Below are positions 34,785-46,215 of a stretch of DNA of 64,000 nt, piece after piece. The stretch is from the NCBI GenBank assembly GCA_023101885.1, contig JALPQD010000302.1:1639956-1703955 (forward strand). The letters are read 5' to 3'. Origin of the DNA: Typhlomys cinereus (lineage: Eukaryota; Chordata; Mammalia; Rodentia; Platacanthomyidae). The notes below the pieces were generated by a model. The model was given only the letters and a program-made list of their open reading frames with translations. It was not told the origin of the DNA and made no database searches. The position numbers and the translations under genes were made by a program. Positions within the stretch are counted from its first letter, which is position 1; each line of letters opens with the position of its first letter.

Positions 34785-36560
34785 AATCCTGAAATGCAAT
34801 GTGTTTTAGAGTCATATCCTACTATTGTGTTATTATACTAGACTATTATACTAGACTCCATGATATTTTTCCTTGCTGTAATATAATCATTGTAGAATCT
34901 CACAGATTCTCCATATGAATATTCCTTTATTTCTGTATTGCTGAATTGCTTTTCCTGGGGTGACATGTACAAATGTCTATTGATATCCCATCTCTACCCC
35001 TCTCTGAATGTGTATTTCATTTGTTCTTGTGGACCTTTGGAAATGACTGCAAGCCCAGGTAACTATACATGAATGGATTCAGGACTAATATGTCAAGAAA
35101 CACATGTGTCCTTAGCTTCTCCCTACCCCCCCCCCAAAAAAAAGACTCCCAGAGATGGATACTGCTGGTTCTCTTTGAGTCTGCACTGATACTTTGGACC
35201 AATGACTTTTATATTCCTAGGTCAAGATTGACCAAGGGACTAAAGCTGGCTCAAAAGGGTACTGATGGGAAGAATGGGAAAAATTATCTCAGAAAGAAGG
35301 AATACATGACAGCTAAATGGAACAGTGGTGTATAGAATTTATTTGGCAAACTTTTTAGCAAGGGCCTGATTGCAAATGTTTATTATTGGAAACCTTATTT
35401 GGATAGCAATCTCTACAAAGGAGCTATTTGGCTTTCTAATAAGCGATTATAAATTGACTCTGGACTTCTGAATACTTTTCTCCTTTTATGTTAATTACTG
35501 ATTCTGCAATGAAAGACCCAGAGATTGAAATCTGAAAACAGTTAATGGTAATTCTATCTGTAGCTGACCCTCATCTTTATTTCAATTGTCTGGGGCTGTA
35601 TGCTAATGAAGCAGATGCAGTGGGCAAATCCCAATGGTACCAATAAGGTTTACTTTGTTCTATCTTCTACTCTTCATATTCTAGCCCTCTGTGTTCAGAT
35701 CTGTGCCTAACAAGTGAAGCTATTTAGCACAACCAATCCATGGATTCCAGAGTAATTCCCTGGAGAATGGGCTGATGATAGTCATTTATATTTATGAATG
35801 ACAGCCTATTTTCAAAGTAGGTTTTTGGTTATATATCACCACTATCTGACTTATAATTGGAAAAATGGTTAGGGCTCTTTTTGTGTCTCAGTGAATCATT
35901 TCATCTCATTCCATTCTTATGGAATGAATGGAATTTCCTTGAAATTTAAGCAAAGACAAGGAAGAAAAATAAATGTTAGCTGAAGAAATAGTGACATACC
36001 TCACTTTTGCTTCACAATTGTGCTTGCAAATACTTTCATTTGCAAATGGAATTTTGAATATTCTGTATGAAGATGGAAATGAAACTTTATCTGGAAAATA
36101 AGACATAGGAAATTACCATGGAGATGATTAGATTAGCATTAAAAACAAAAACATTTGGCATTTTTCCATCTCCTCAGTGGGTCAGGGATTCTGGTAACTA
36201 CCTTCTGAACACTGAATTAATTTAATTTCACAACAACCTTTTCAGGTAAATGATTTCATTTTCTATGTTCCCTTGCAGTGGTAGTAGTAGCAGAATAGGT
36301 CAAAATAACTTCTTTCAAGGCACACCAATCCAAAGGCTGCACTCTGAATCTACAGTCCCCACTTCCTCTTCTTTCAATAAATCTGCAATGTCAGTTATGT
36401 GACATTTCTTAGTAAGTCTTAAAGTTTATATTCTTCTTGGCATCCTGAGAGAAATGTTCATAATTATTAGGAAAAAGCACTTCTATTTTTGCATTCTGGT
36501 TACCTGGCTACAGGTAGCACAGCAATGTTCAAATTTGCTTATTTGAATTGAAAGAAGAGG

Positions 36561-36565
<5 letters not shown>
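34785..36565. other. Unassigned AT-rich DNA with a possible conserved element
   Basis: No gene recognised. About 35480-35650 is repeat-free with several TAAT words and an octamer-like 'atgctaat' (about 35601). Its appearance suggests a conserved non-coding element, which I cannot test. A 14-bp tandem (ttatactagactatta) lies near 34833-34856. Confidence 0.3.

Positions 36566-36566
<1 letters not shown>

Positions 36567-36626
<60 letters not shown>
36567..36626. repeat. (AT)30 microsatellite
   Basis: Perfect AT dinucleotide run of 60 bp. It is self-complementary and can extrude a cruciform. The frame of tyrosine/isoleucine across it is an artefact. Confidence 0.97.
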
Positions 36627-36628
<2 letters not shown>

Positions 36629-36949
36629 TTTACAAGGATTAGAGCGTTTTTTGCAAAAAGATGTGAGGCTGAAAAAACATAAAGCAGTTGATACAGATCA
36701 CTACTCAACCCCATCAGTATAATGTTACTCTGGTCAAGTTGATAATAGTATTGCTGATTACAAAGTATCAAGAAAATGAAAAAATTATTTTATAGAGGAT
36801 GATCTTTTACAAACTGGCACATTTCTGCTTAGCTGCACTAGCTTAGGATGATATTACTAATTCTAATATATTGAAATGTTGCAATTTATAATGAGACAAT
36901 GGTAGTAAATGTTACTTGTTGCACTTAGCCTTCATGATTTATGCTTTAT
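36627..36949. other. Unassigned AT-rich DNA
   Basis: Nothing recognisable. Confidence 0.4.
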
Positions 36950-37285
36950 GGTTCTGGGTTACTGTTGCTTGTCCAATTGGGAGGAGAGTCCACACCAACA
37001 CCAGGGCCACCGGCTGCGCCATATCCATATAATGGCTGATTTAGCCATATAATGGCTGATTTAGCGATCCTTACTTGCTCAACTAGCACGTCTGGCCAAA
37101 TATACAAAAGGATGCCAACTTCCTCAAATGGTTCCCTCCATTTTATTCATCTGTCTGAGGATTAGTTCCCCATCAACAAGTCAGTCTCCTGCGGATTTGC
37201 TCTGGGCTTAACTCAAATGGTAATTCTCTTCAAACGTGCCCAGAACTCAAGTTGACATCTGAATCTAACTATGACACTACCATGT
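36950..37285 (-). mobile_element. MaLR-type LTR, minus strand, with internal 20-bp tandem duplication
   Basis: It shares ordered blocks with 17163-17543 (aacaccagggcc, gatccttacttgc, agcacgtctggccaaat, ccctccattttattcat, ctcctgcggatttgctctgggcttaact, caagttgacatctgaatctaactatgacac). Within it, 37025-37044 and 37045-37064 are a perfect 20-bp tandem duplication (ccatataatggctgatttag). Confidence 0.6.
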
Positions 37286-37289
37286 CTTC

Positions 37290-37685
37290 AAAACAAATTC
37301 ATGACCCAAACAGCTTAGCACAGAAAGATTCTGTTGACTTAAATGTTCAGAATACAATTCTTATGGCAGGAGAGTTTGAGCAGCATCAGGAGCCGACAGA
37401 ACTGATGACATCACATCTCAAGTAAGGGTAGAGACAGGAGCAAAAACCAATGCTGCTTTCTCACTTGCCAGTTGGCCAACAATGCTAACCAGCTCTCTCC
37501 ACCTTATCTCCCTGCTCAGAAAGTAGTTCTAAGGTCCTTTCATATCGGTTACCAAGTTAAGATAATCTTTTGCAGTCTTGCCAAAGCTCCCTTAACTTCA
37601 ATAATCTCTTAAATAGTTCCTCGTAGGTGTGCCCACAGTTATACCTCTCGAGTGTCAAATTGGCAGCTGAAACTAACAGGTACAC
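37290..37685 (-). mobile_element. Second adjacent MaLR-type LTR, minus strand
   Basis: It lies directly next to the previous element in the same orientation. Words such as 'ttatggcaggagagtttgagcagcatcaggagcc', 'agttggccaacaatgctaacc' and 'caaattggcagctgaaactaac' follow the same LTR class in reverse. Two neighbouring units could be two insertions or the two LTRs of one provirus-like element that has lost its interior. Confidence 0.45.
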
Positions 37686-39060
37686 ACCTCCTGTTATTGC
37701 TGGAGGATGACGTAAAATCATTCAGTGCATGTTTCCTCATCTAAACAATAAATTAATTTCTATTGTCCATCTTGTGGACTAGCTAATTAATGCTGCATTA
37801 GTTTCTTTGCTTACACAATTGTGTGAACACTTCTCTATACATTTTTGCTGGAGTTTCTATATGTAATTGTATTGCCATTGATCATTTTTCATGTCATCAA
37901 TATTAAAAATAATTCTGAAGCGAGCAGGACAGTCAGTGTTGATGTACAAACATACATAGCATTCTCTAAGTGCTTCAGAACAGAGTATCTATTTTAAAGA
38001 GAAAATTACATTCCTCAACTTTGCCTGACAGTGCATGACTTGCTATGAGTGTAGAAAAGAGTTGGAGGAACATGACACCTTCTGTCCCCAAACAAGAAGC
38101 AGATGCAGGAACTTCACTGCAGCAGAATTGATCAGAAGAAAATAGTTTTGACCCTTAAGCACATCTCCTTTTGAGAGCTAACAGCTTTCTGCCTCAACAA
38201 GGAGGTTAAATCCTAATGATCCCCGCAGAGAGATGCTCAGGCAGTTCTGATGGTGGGGTGGAAATGTCAATGGTGGAACATATTTAATAGAAGCCACTGT
38301 GTGTGGGTGCCTCTTACAACCAAAACCTTTTGTTTTCCAGTTCAAGTCCCCTTGTGAGAGGCTCATGGTGGAGCACGGATTGTCTGCTCTGGATTCAGGA
38401 AATCTGATCTCCCTACTCTTCTCTTATTACCGCTGTGTCTTTTGAGTCAATTTATTTTCCAGCCCTCGGTTTCTTCATCTTTTTCCAATATGTTCCAAAA
38501 TAACCTATATTCCCAGATTTATTAATGATATTCCATTGTGTATGATAGTTCATGGGTGCTCCGGACATCGCCCACAGTTCCCATTGAAAGAGTATGCGCA
38601 AATGGTTTACTGAAAAACCCTGCTTAGGGCTGCGACTGGGGCTAAAGCAACCAATGAATATATGCAGTCACATAGAGGTGTGATGTGGTGATAAAGCATG
38701 GGACTGAAAGGGTGAACAGAGCAGCAATATCACAGGAGCCTGAGACGACACAGCAGCTGTGTGGGAGGGATACATGGCTTAAGTTGTGTTGCTAAAAGTA
38801 GATCTATTGCCAGGGCCATGAAAACATTGAGAGAAGGTACAGTTATATTTTCTCACCTCCATCCTTCTATTCTCCTATCTATGCATCCATCAGCTAAACA
38901 AGCAGAGTATGTACAAGAGGTGTAAGCAATATATATATATAAAATATGCAAATCATTTTTCACTTGATTATTCAAATACTAGATAATCTTGAGTAGAGGT
39001 AGACTGCTCTAAAAAATATTGTATGCTACACTGTGCTTGAAGAAATCATTTAAGATCTAG
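37686..39060. other. Unassigned DNA with one MIR
   Basis: No gene recognised. A MIR-like remnant lies at about 38385-38490 ('ggattcaggaaatctgatctcc...ctgtgtcttttgagtcaatttattttccagccctcggtttcttcatc'). Confidence 0.4.
38385..38490 (+). repeat. MIR SINE remnant
   Basis: 'ccgctgtgtcttttgagtcaatttattttccagccctcggtttcttcatc' follows the MIR core (ctgtgtgaccttgggcaagttacttaacctctctgtgcctcagtttcctcatc). Confidence 0.6.
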
Positions 39061-39062
39061 GT

Positions 39063-39462
39063 GTTGTAGTTTGCATGTGGTTTGAGTCCCAGGGTTCCCT
39101 GAGTCTCCACATGTGGCAGTATTAGGAAGTAGTTTCATCTTTCAGAGGTGGTTCCCAGGAGAAGGAGGTTGAATCATCCAGAGCCTTGCCCTCGGAGGGA
39201 TTACTAGATCTCCGAAAGCTAACTGGTTTCCAGGACAGTGAATTGTCTGGAAAAGAAGGCCAATTATAAGTTTTACCTTCTCTGACTTGGCAATTTCCCT
39301 TTTACCATCTCATGATTTGGTTAAGGGGCTCCTTACCAAACATATCAAGTCATCTTATCTAGGACTTCCACCCCCAAATTATTAATTCAGTAAGCCTCTT
39401 TTCTTCCTAAGTACCAAGTCGTCGTGGGTAATTTTTATAGCAGTGGAAAATGGACAAAGGAC
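39063..39462 (+). mobile_element. MaLR (MLT1/MST-like) LTR
   Basis: It begins 'tgttgtagtttgcatgtggtttgagtccc', continues 'gaggttgaatcatcc' and 'ccctcggagggattactagatctcc', and ends 'caagtcgtcgtgggtaatttttatagcagtggaaaatggac'. This is the standard MaLR layout (tgatatggtttggatgtgtccc ... ggtaattgaatcat ... ggtaatttgttatagcagc-acaatggac). No internal region is attached. Confidence 0.75.
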
Positions 39463-39529
39463 ACAGGTCCTCTGATTTCCTTAACCATGACTTCTACATT
39501 TGGGTAATCCCAGCTCACCAGTGGGCAGA

Positions 39530-39650
39530 GAGGATAGTGGTGTAATAGGCACCAGTAGTCTGCACATCAATAATGAGGGCAATAACCAATCTTAGTTCCA
39601 CTTTACAGATGAGGAACTGAGACATGAAGAGAGAAAGAGGTTTTAAATGT
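39530..39650 (-). repeat. MIR-like remnant
   Basis: 'ccactttacagatgaggaactgagacatgaagagagaaagagg' is the MIR core on the opposite strand (cctctctgtgcctcagtttcctcatctgtaaaatgggg). Short and diverged. Confidence 0.55.
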
Positions 39651-40929
39651 GTTCTTTATAGGTTTTCAGGCTGCTATGCTATTCCTGGACAGGGCTAACA
39701 GATGTTCCTGGTGGCTTCATGAAACATCCTCCCATTTCGTATCTGAACTCTTGGCTTGCCTCAGACCCCCTTGTGTTTCATCCTTTCTATTTTTGAGAAA
39801 AAAATACATCCAGCTTTCAGACCTCTCTTCTTTATTCACTTCTAGCCTTACACGTAGTTGCTGCATCAGAAGGAAGGGCTGTAACTTTTACCAAGTTAGG
39901 ACTAACTTCGATTTCAAGTTCCTCCTCACTTAGTAGTTTTTCCCGTTTCTTAACATCTCTCATGCACATGAAGTATGTTCAAAGCTGCTCTTTGCCCTGT
40001 GTTATAGTTTATCAGTAGGTGCCATATGTGGGGCTTTCAAATATCACCCTCTAACATCCTTTCTGTCTTCCTCTTTGCTCACAGAAGTTTCCACTGTCCT
40101 TTTAAGTAACAGCAAGTTAAATAATCAAGCAGCTAACTTTTCTAACCTTTCAGAAAGTTTCCTGAAACTGTTCCCATTTCTCTCCTTTCCTTCTCTTCAT
40201 ACTATTTGGAAATCCAGTTTTCTATTCTATATGACCCCATTTGCTTGTCTACTTCCATGCAAGCTCACTATTCAAACTCCTTCAACCTAGTTTTTCTGCA
40301 GCCTGTGCTACTAATAACTTCCTTTAAGTCAGCAGACCTGCTCCCCCTGACGCCACTCATGTCCCCTCATTGCATCCCAGCACATGGCTTTACTCATGGT
40401 TTCCAAAAGCAAGGCTTCCAACATCTTTCCTTTTCATTGTGCTTTTCATTGTGAGAAAATTTATATGACCCTGAGTATATAAATTTGTAAAATAGGTAAT
40501 CAGATCAAACATTTGCTAATAATGCATCAAATTCATTTTTAAAACAAATCTTTGTTATTATTATATGTATAAATGACACCCAAATTTATCCTTTATTAAA
40601 GACTAAAGCAAATTTTCATTCTAATGAGATTGGTATGTTTGTTTTATTTAAAGAATTAGACATTTGCTGACTATTTGATGAAACAGGACATTTTCCAACA
40701 CAATTGAATTGTGTTTCTATTTTATAACAATCGATTCTTAGAATGCTGCTTTGCATAGAGGCCTAGTATGCTATGATAAATGTATACTTGTAATTATTTC
40801 ATTGAATAATCTTAATGCATTTAAAAACATACTTTGTAAAATTAATACTGTCAGTTTGACATGTAGCTTCTCACACTGCTGTTTTCATTTAGGTTTGCAT
40901 TTTTCTGTGTTAATTTACAGAGAACTAGC
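39651..40929. other. Unassigned DNA
   Basis: No gene or named repeat recognised. Pyrimidine-rich stretches at about 40060-40200 are unassigned. Confidence 0.35.
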
Positions 40930-41290
40930 CCACTCTTTTGACCAAATATCTGTGCACATGTAACATAATTTATATCACCAGCAATTCTCTTGATGGACAC
41001 TTACGTTTCCAGCTTTAGATTCTTATAGATATAGCTATAGTCATTCTTAATATAACTAAGGTAGGAGAATATTTTTATGATGTGATCAGAAGTAGAATTG
41101 CTGAGTGAAGGGCTACGTGCTTGTAACTAGGAGAGCTATAACCATGTCCTTTCCCTACAAAACAAAGCAAAACAAAAACATAACCCTGATTTATAGCCCT
41201 ACCAACTTTGTATCAAGGTGAATTTCTCACCTTCTTACCAATAGTACATCATTTCATTCTTTATTCCCAAAGTTAAATTGCATAAGATTT
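40930..41290 (-). mobile_element. Old L1 fragment (L1M-type 3' region)
   Basis: Plus-strand words 'ttgatggacacttacgtttccagctttag', 'gaagtagaattgctgagtgaagggctacg' and 'atttatagccctaccaactttgtatcaaggtg' are the reversed old-L1 3' block (tggacatttaggttgtttccagttttt...gtggaattgctgggtcaaagggtatg...caccagcaatgtatgagagtg). Confidence 0.65.
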
Positions 41291-41389
41291 CTTGTCATAT
41301 ATTCTCTGTGTTCATATATATGTACATATATATATGCTGTTCATATTGCCTAGTACATGGAAAGTGTTTAGTATCATTAATACCGGGTT

Positions 41390-41905
41390 GCTTTCCTTGG
41401 AGTTCTGTGTTCTGGAGCTAAAGACTGAAACCAGAACACATTGAAAAGTACAAACAGGGATTTTATTGAAAATGAGAGAAGGGGAAGAGATTCTTGGACA
41501 CTCTGTCCAAGGGAGGCAAGGAGGAAGTCATACCCTTAAGGTGGGAGAGAATGAAAGCAGAGATAGCTTGAGTGTTTAGCACATGGCTAGGAGAGGACAG
41601 AGCTCAGAGCCGCCACAGTGTGTCCATGTGGCAAGAGAAGAGAGAACCCGAAAAAGAGGGTATGATGGGTGAAGTCACAATCTATTATTGTCTGTGCATT
41701 GCTGATGAACCTTGCAGTTACTGGGGAAATGAAGTAAAGATTGGAGGGGTGGTGGGCGTGGTTCCCACAGATGGAGACATTCCTAATTGCACTAGCAATC
41801 CAATAAGAGTTAAAGTAAATTACTCCATCATCATTATTTGATTTTATCTTAGTGAATGTGACAGAATTGAAGCCGTATTTCAAATGATAGAAAGTTTGAG
41901 GTAAA
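41390..41905 (-). mobile_element. LTR-like unit (a), minus strand
   Basis: On the plus strand 'gttctgtgttctggagctaaagactgaaaccagaacacattgaaaagtacaaacagggattttattgaaaatgag' shows, in reverse, a poly(A) signal (AATAAA in 'tttcaataaaatccc') and U5-like tail of an endogenous-retrovirus LTR. The start of unit (b) at about 42065 repeats its opening words. Names such as ERVK-type are only a guess. Confidence 0.45.
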
Positions 41906-41965
41906 GCTAAAGGTGAGGGTTCCTGCAAGGAGAAAAACATCAGACAGTGATAGGACAGGTACTGG

Positions 41966-42035
41966 GTCTCTCTCTCTCTCTCTTTCTTTCTCTCTCTCTC
42001 TCTCTCTCTGTGTGCGTGTGTGTGTGTGTGTGTGT
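41966..42035. repeat. (TC)n(TG)n compound microsatellite
   Basis: TC run at about 41966-42009 passing into a TG run at about 42010-42035, lying between two LTR-like units. Confidence 0.93.
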
Positions 42036-42039
42036 TGCA

Positions 42040-42560
42040 CGGTTCTCTCTGGGGTCTTTGTGTGTCCAGGTTCTTGTGTTCTGGAGTCGAAGATTGAAAC
42101 TAGAGCAAATTAAGGGGAGAAAAATAATGGAACTCATGGACATGAATCCATGAGGAGGAAGGGAGCCCTGGAGAACTCATAGGCTCTAGACATGGAATAA
42201 ATAAGTGGTCAGAGAAAAGTCAGGTAGGAATCCCATGAGGGGCAAGGTAGCCAAAGATGGTTGCCAAGGTCAGGTATATTTATAGGGTTAGGTAAGCTCA
42301 GGGAAAAAAATGTCTTTCTCCTAATTGGTTAGTTCCATTTTCTATAAACCAGATTAGAGCTTTTGGTCCTCTACATCTCATTGATCTGTTCTTATTGGGG
42401 CCCAACCTAGTTGATCTTATGTCCAACCTCCAATTTGTGTTTATCTACTATGGAGAACAATCTCCATATGCTTTCATGAACAGAGGATTCGGACAAATGG
42501 TGACTTTATCTCTGTGAGGTAAATTAGAGCCAGTTCCTCCAGATTAACAGGCCGTGTTCC
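42040..42560 (-). mobile_element. LTR-like unit (b), minus strand
   Basis: It begins 'gttcttgtgttctggagtcgaagattgaaactagagcaaattaagg', and shares with unit (c) the ordered blocks 'ccaaagatgg...gccaaggtcaggtatattta', 'ttggttagttcc', 'ttggggcccaacc', 'aatctccat', 'ggtgactttatctctg', 'cagttcctcc', 'ttccttca'. The gene-like frames here are not conserved between units. Confidence 0.5.
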
Positions 42561-43060
42561 TTCATGGTGTTGCAGGGAGACCGTCTTTTCCGCTGTCCCA
42601 CCTGGGCTGCCAAATGTTGCAGGGACAGGACCAATGGTCCCAATGTTGTATCCAAGGGGAGCAAGGAACAAGAAAAGGACTCATGGCCCAGTGCCATGAG
42701 TGGCTAGGGCGCCTCCATGAGAAGCAGGCAGCAGGAAAAGGAACTTATGGCATCTTGAGGACCATGAAGGGCTAGGGCCCCAAAGATGGCAGCCAAGGCC
42801 AGGTATATTTACACACCTAAACAAGTCCCGGGAAACTGGCTTTTTCCCATTGGTTAATTCCCATTGGGGCCCAACCCAGTTGCTCTTGGGTCAAGCAGGC
42901 TAAAGGTCAAGTTGTTTAAAATCTCCATGAACCTTTCATACAGAAGTTGGCCATCTTATCTCTGGGAGGAGTCAGTTCCTCAGCAGGAGTATTCCTTCAG
43001 GAATTCCAAAGACCTTGAGAGACCCATCCCAGCATGGCTGTTTTAATCCTGCTTCAATAG
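42561..43060 (-). mobile_element. LTR-like unit (c), minus strand
   Basis: A third related copy with the same block order as (b): 'ccaaagatggcagccaaggccaggtatattta', 'ttggttaattcccattggggcccaacccag', 'aatctccatgaac', 'ggccatcttatctctgggagg', 'cagttcctcagc'. It follows (b) head to tail. Confidence 0.5.
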
Positions 43061-43224
43061 TAAGGTATGCTCCGTCAGAGACATGACTGCTTTAAAACTG
43101 CCTAATGCAGAAGGATAAGTAGATCTTTGGAGGCATGAGAGTGATAGAGATTTACTGTAACTTCAATGTTTCAGTGCCTTCAATGGGGAAGAACAAGTTG
43201 TTCGCATTTCAGGAAAAGTACTAC

Positions 43225-43345
43225 ACAGGGAAGCAGGAGATCTAAATTTATATGAGCTTTTGCAGTTACTGAGTGATGCTGAGCTACGTAGTGGTCCTCC
43301 TGCATTGTTTCCTGGCCTGCAAAATGAGGAGTTCCAGTGGGCCCC
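43225..43345 (+). repeat. MIR SINE remnant
   Basis: 'gcaggagatctaaatttatatgagcttttgcagttactgagtgatgctgagc' and 'ggtcctcctgcattgtttcctggcctgcaaaatgaggagttccagtggg' follow the MIR core in decayed form. Confidence 0.5.
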
Positions 43346-43440
43346 TTCTCTCCACTGTAACCACAATCCAACTCCTAGTAGTCTATTAGAAAAGGAAATG
43401 ATGTAGTTCTAGTTGTTGTTGTTCTGTTGTGGTTGTTGTT

Positions 43441-43620
43441 GAGTCAGTGGTTTTTGCAGCCCCAGTTGGCTGCACGTGTAGAGAATTAAGGTACAGTTAT
43501 TAGAGGAGAGAAAGGTTGGAACTCATGGACTCCAGAAGTGGAATGCCATGAGGGGCTAGGACACCTTGGAAAACTCTCTGGGCAGCCATAAGTGGCCTTG
43601 AAATTCTGATCCATCTTCTA
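43441..43620 (-). mobile_element. LTR-like unit (d), partial
   Basis: 'agaattaaggtacagttattagaggagagaaaggttggaactcatggac' parallels 'caaattaaggggagaaaaataatggaactcatggac' in unit (b). The copy is short and ends before an ID element. Confidence 0.35.
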
Positions 43621-43673
43621 CCTCCTCCATATAGGGCTAACAAATAGGTACCTCCATAACCAGTTTATGTGTT

Positions 43674-43744
43674 GTTGGGGATCGAACCCAGGGTTTCATA
43701 GCATTAGGCAAGCATTCTACCTACTAAGCCACATCCCCAACTCT
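43674..43744 (-). mobile_element. ID SINE (tRNA-Ala-derived), minus strand
   Basis: Reverse reading gives 'ttggggatgtggcttagtaggtagaatgcttgcctaat', then 'ccctgggttcgatccccaacaac', that is, the ID A box and B box. It has no A-rich tail beyond a few bases. It is a decayed retroposon, not a tRNA gene, because the acceptor-stem pairing and 3' half are absent. Confidence 0.85.
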
Positions 43745-44934
43745 GAACAACACACAGAGATTAGGAACCAAGTGAACATTTCTATTAATGTGGCAGTAAG
43801 TGTTCTAAGTGGGGACCTGTAAGAAAGTCAGGTCGCTTTTTTACCAGCATGGCATAGGAGGTTCCTATTCAGGAAAGAGACCGTTGTAGTTGTCTCAGGA
43901 CTCAAGGGTGTCTTTTGGGGATGCCCTGAACACTTGGTTACCTGATTTGATACAAGGTAAGAAATTTCTGGATGTTTGTGAGGGAGACAAGAGGTGTGAT
44001 CATTTGTTAGTAAAATGACGGTAATGTTTTATAAAGAATTAGGTTGAAAACATGGCTTTCTCCTAAATGAATTCACATTAAGAACTTGGTAAAAATGAAG
44101 TATTTGCTCTAATGCACTTACATAAGTGCTCAGTTAGCTGGTAGCTACTTTTTTTTAAGCTTTTCATTTGCAAAGGAGGCCAGATGCTTCTCTTAACTTC
44201 TCAGCTTCTTTCCCTGGGGTTTTCTCCATCTTGGGAGAGCAGCCTCAAAGCTTTCCAGTTAGTTTTTACTCTGGAGGTTTTCCTGTAACACTTTGCTCTA
44301 ATCAATTGGAAATGTTCATGCTAATGAATCCCCACAAATGGCCTCATTAGGTGGCTTTTTTTTTTTTAAATCTTCCTTGAGGTTTTGAATGTTTTCCTTC
44401 ATTCATGCAAATGAGTCAGCAGGAAGAATTCAGATCTGTGCAAGCCTATGGTTCATCTTTTGCTTAAGAAAGGGAACCTATTTGGGCTTCCCTCTAGGGG
44501 AAATGGTTGCAAATCTCCACTTCTACATAACCCACTGATGACTATCTACTGAACTACAGGGATGCAACTTTGTTTTGTCCATTTGTGGCCTCTCAACTTG
44601 CCTTGTGGTTTAATTTTTATCAATGTGACTCAGATACTTGCATAAAGTCATCCTGACGAAAATCTCCCTAGAAATATAAACAACAATAAACAAGTTTTCT
44701 GTCCTACAAAAACTTTCTATGCAAATTTTTTCACAGTTATTTTTCACTTTTTCCCTGCAATTTGTATTAGTCACTATGAGCTCTGTAGGATTAGTATTTC
44801 TCTTGTCTTTGCATTCATTCCTTTATCCCTTTAGCTTATTTGTATTTTTGTATTATTTTCAACTTTGATATCTTTTTTAAGTAATCTCTACAGCTGTTAT
44901 TTTGTGCATGTACTTAACACATGTGAGAGGGAGA
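43745..44934. other. Unassigned AT-rich DNA
   Basis: No gene or confident repeat recognised. Confidence 0.35.
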
Positions 44935-45060
44935 GAGAATGGTATGCATGTGAGATTTGAGAAATCATACTCAATTCTCCAGTTCTGTGAGCAGGGCTGA
45001 GCTATCCATCAGTCCAGTTCAGCTCATGCATGTTAATACTTATAGTTACTCAGAACATTT
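44935..45060 (-). mobile_element. B4/RSINE-like SINE remnant
   Basis: 'gagagggagagagaatggtatgcatgtgagatttgagaaatcatactcaattctccagttctgtgagc' parallels the minus-strand SINE at 22.6 kb (a GA-type run followed by 'gtcagagaatggc...ggttctttcctacc'). Weak match. Confidence 0.3.
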
Positions 45061-45149
45061 TGTTACCTTTTGAATAGTTCTTTCTAATAGTTTCACTCGT
45101 GTATTCTATCATGATTTTTTTTTCTTCTCACTGTTCTTGTTTCCTTCTA

Positions 45150-45203
45150 GTCTCTCTCTCTCTCTTATTCTCTCTCGTTCTCTCTTTCTTGTTCTCTCTC
45201 TCT

Positions 45204-45262
<59 letters not shown>
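45150..45262. repeat. (TC)n microsatellite
   Basis: A first, interrupted TC block at 45150-45203 and then an uninterrupted block of about 57 bp at 45206-45262. The serine/leucine-rich frame through it is an artefact. Confidence 0.95.
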
Positions 45263-45268
<6 letters not shown>

Positions 45269-46009
45269 ATTTTGTTTTCATTTTTGGTTTTCGTTTAGAC
45301 CTCTGACTTCCATTTTGGAAACTTTCCTCAAATGTCAGATAATATCAGCTTTAACTTTGTATTTCAGACTAAGTCACAAGTTTTCTGATATTATGCTCTG
45401 GGTGACTGATAGAAGAACAGTAATGGAAGGGAGAAGGCTGAAAGCTCCTTATCTTCACAAAATTAAGAAGCTTAAGGAAATCATATTCCACACTTTTAGT
45501 GACTGTAACACAAATCACTAATTGTTCATTTCTTCCATACTGTTCAGCAGGACCATTTTTGATGTTGAGGTTCCTTTCACCTGTGAGTGTAGTGTCTTAA
45601 CAACTAGCCACAGGTGATAATATTGAATGCCTGCAGGTGGTTCAGGTAAGTGAGGAACTGGCTTCGCATTTTACTCAGAGTAACTATAATTTCAACAGCT
45701 ATTGTTCCCATATTGGCAGTAGTTTAACTGTCATGGGTAATGAGGGACTGGCAAATTCCACTAGTTATTTTACTGTCCTTTCTTAAACTCCATTTAGTTT
45801 AGTTTCCAAACCTTGATGTGTCTGTTGTGTCTACTTTCTCTCAGCTCTTGAACTGACCTAAGAAACATACCCTTTTCATTCTTTGGATATTCAAGAACGA
45901 ATATTGAGCAGAAAACGATGGGTGCCTATGAGTATATTAGCTCTCCACAAAGATCCAAAACACCAGCACTCCCAGAGCCCTAAGTGTCTCACAGTCAAGC
46001 AATACTCTG
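45263..46009. other. Unassigned DNA
   Basis: Nothing recognisable. Confidence 0.35.
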
Positions 46010-46215
46010 GTGAGGATATAACTTAATAGGCAGAGTGATTGCCTAGCATAGTTGGAGTTCTGGCTGGAAGCTCCAGCACTGCATAAATCAATTTGATGGT
46101 ACAGTTCTGTAGTTTTACCTGGTGGAGGCACCAAGATTAGGAGTTCAAGGTGTTCCTTGGTTACCACCAGATTTCAATGTCAGCCTGATGACATGATATC
46201 TTGATTCAAAAAACA
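46010..46215 (+). mobile_element. B4-like composite SINE (ID-like head plus B1-like body)
   Basis: A decayed ID-type head ('gtgaggatataacttaataggcagagtgattgcctagca...gctccagcactgca') is followed by a B1-like body ('ggtacagttctgtagttttacctggtggaggcaccaagattaggagttcaagg...caatgtcagcctgatgacatg'). It ends in an A-rich tail. Confidence 0.65.

Noticed and set aside
34444..34809. Frame with a cysteine run, a plausible small protein at first glance
   Set aside because: It lies inside the young SINE and recurs at 48.3 and 49.6 kb because the repeat does.
43674..43744. tRNA-Ala-like gene
   Set aside because: Only the A and B boxes are kept, the 3' half and acceptor stem are missing, and the element is flanked by repeats: an ID SINE.
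45099..45521. 140-codon open frame rich in serine and leucine
   Set aside because: The S/L run is the translated (TC)n microsatellite; the rest has no domain.
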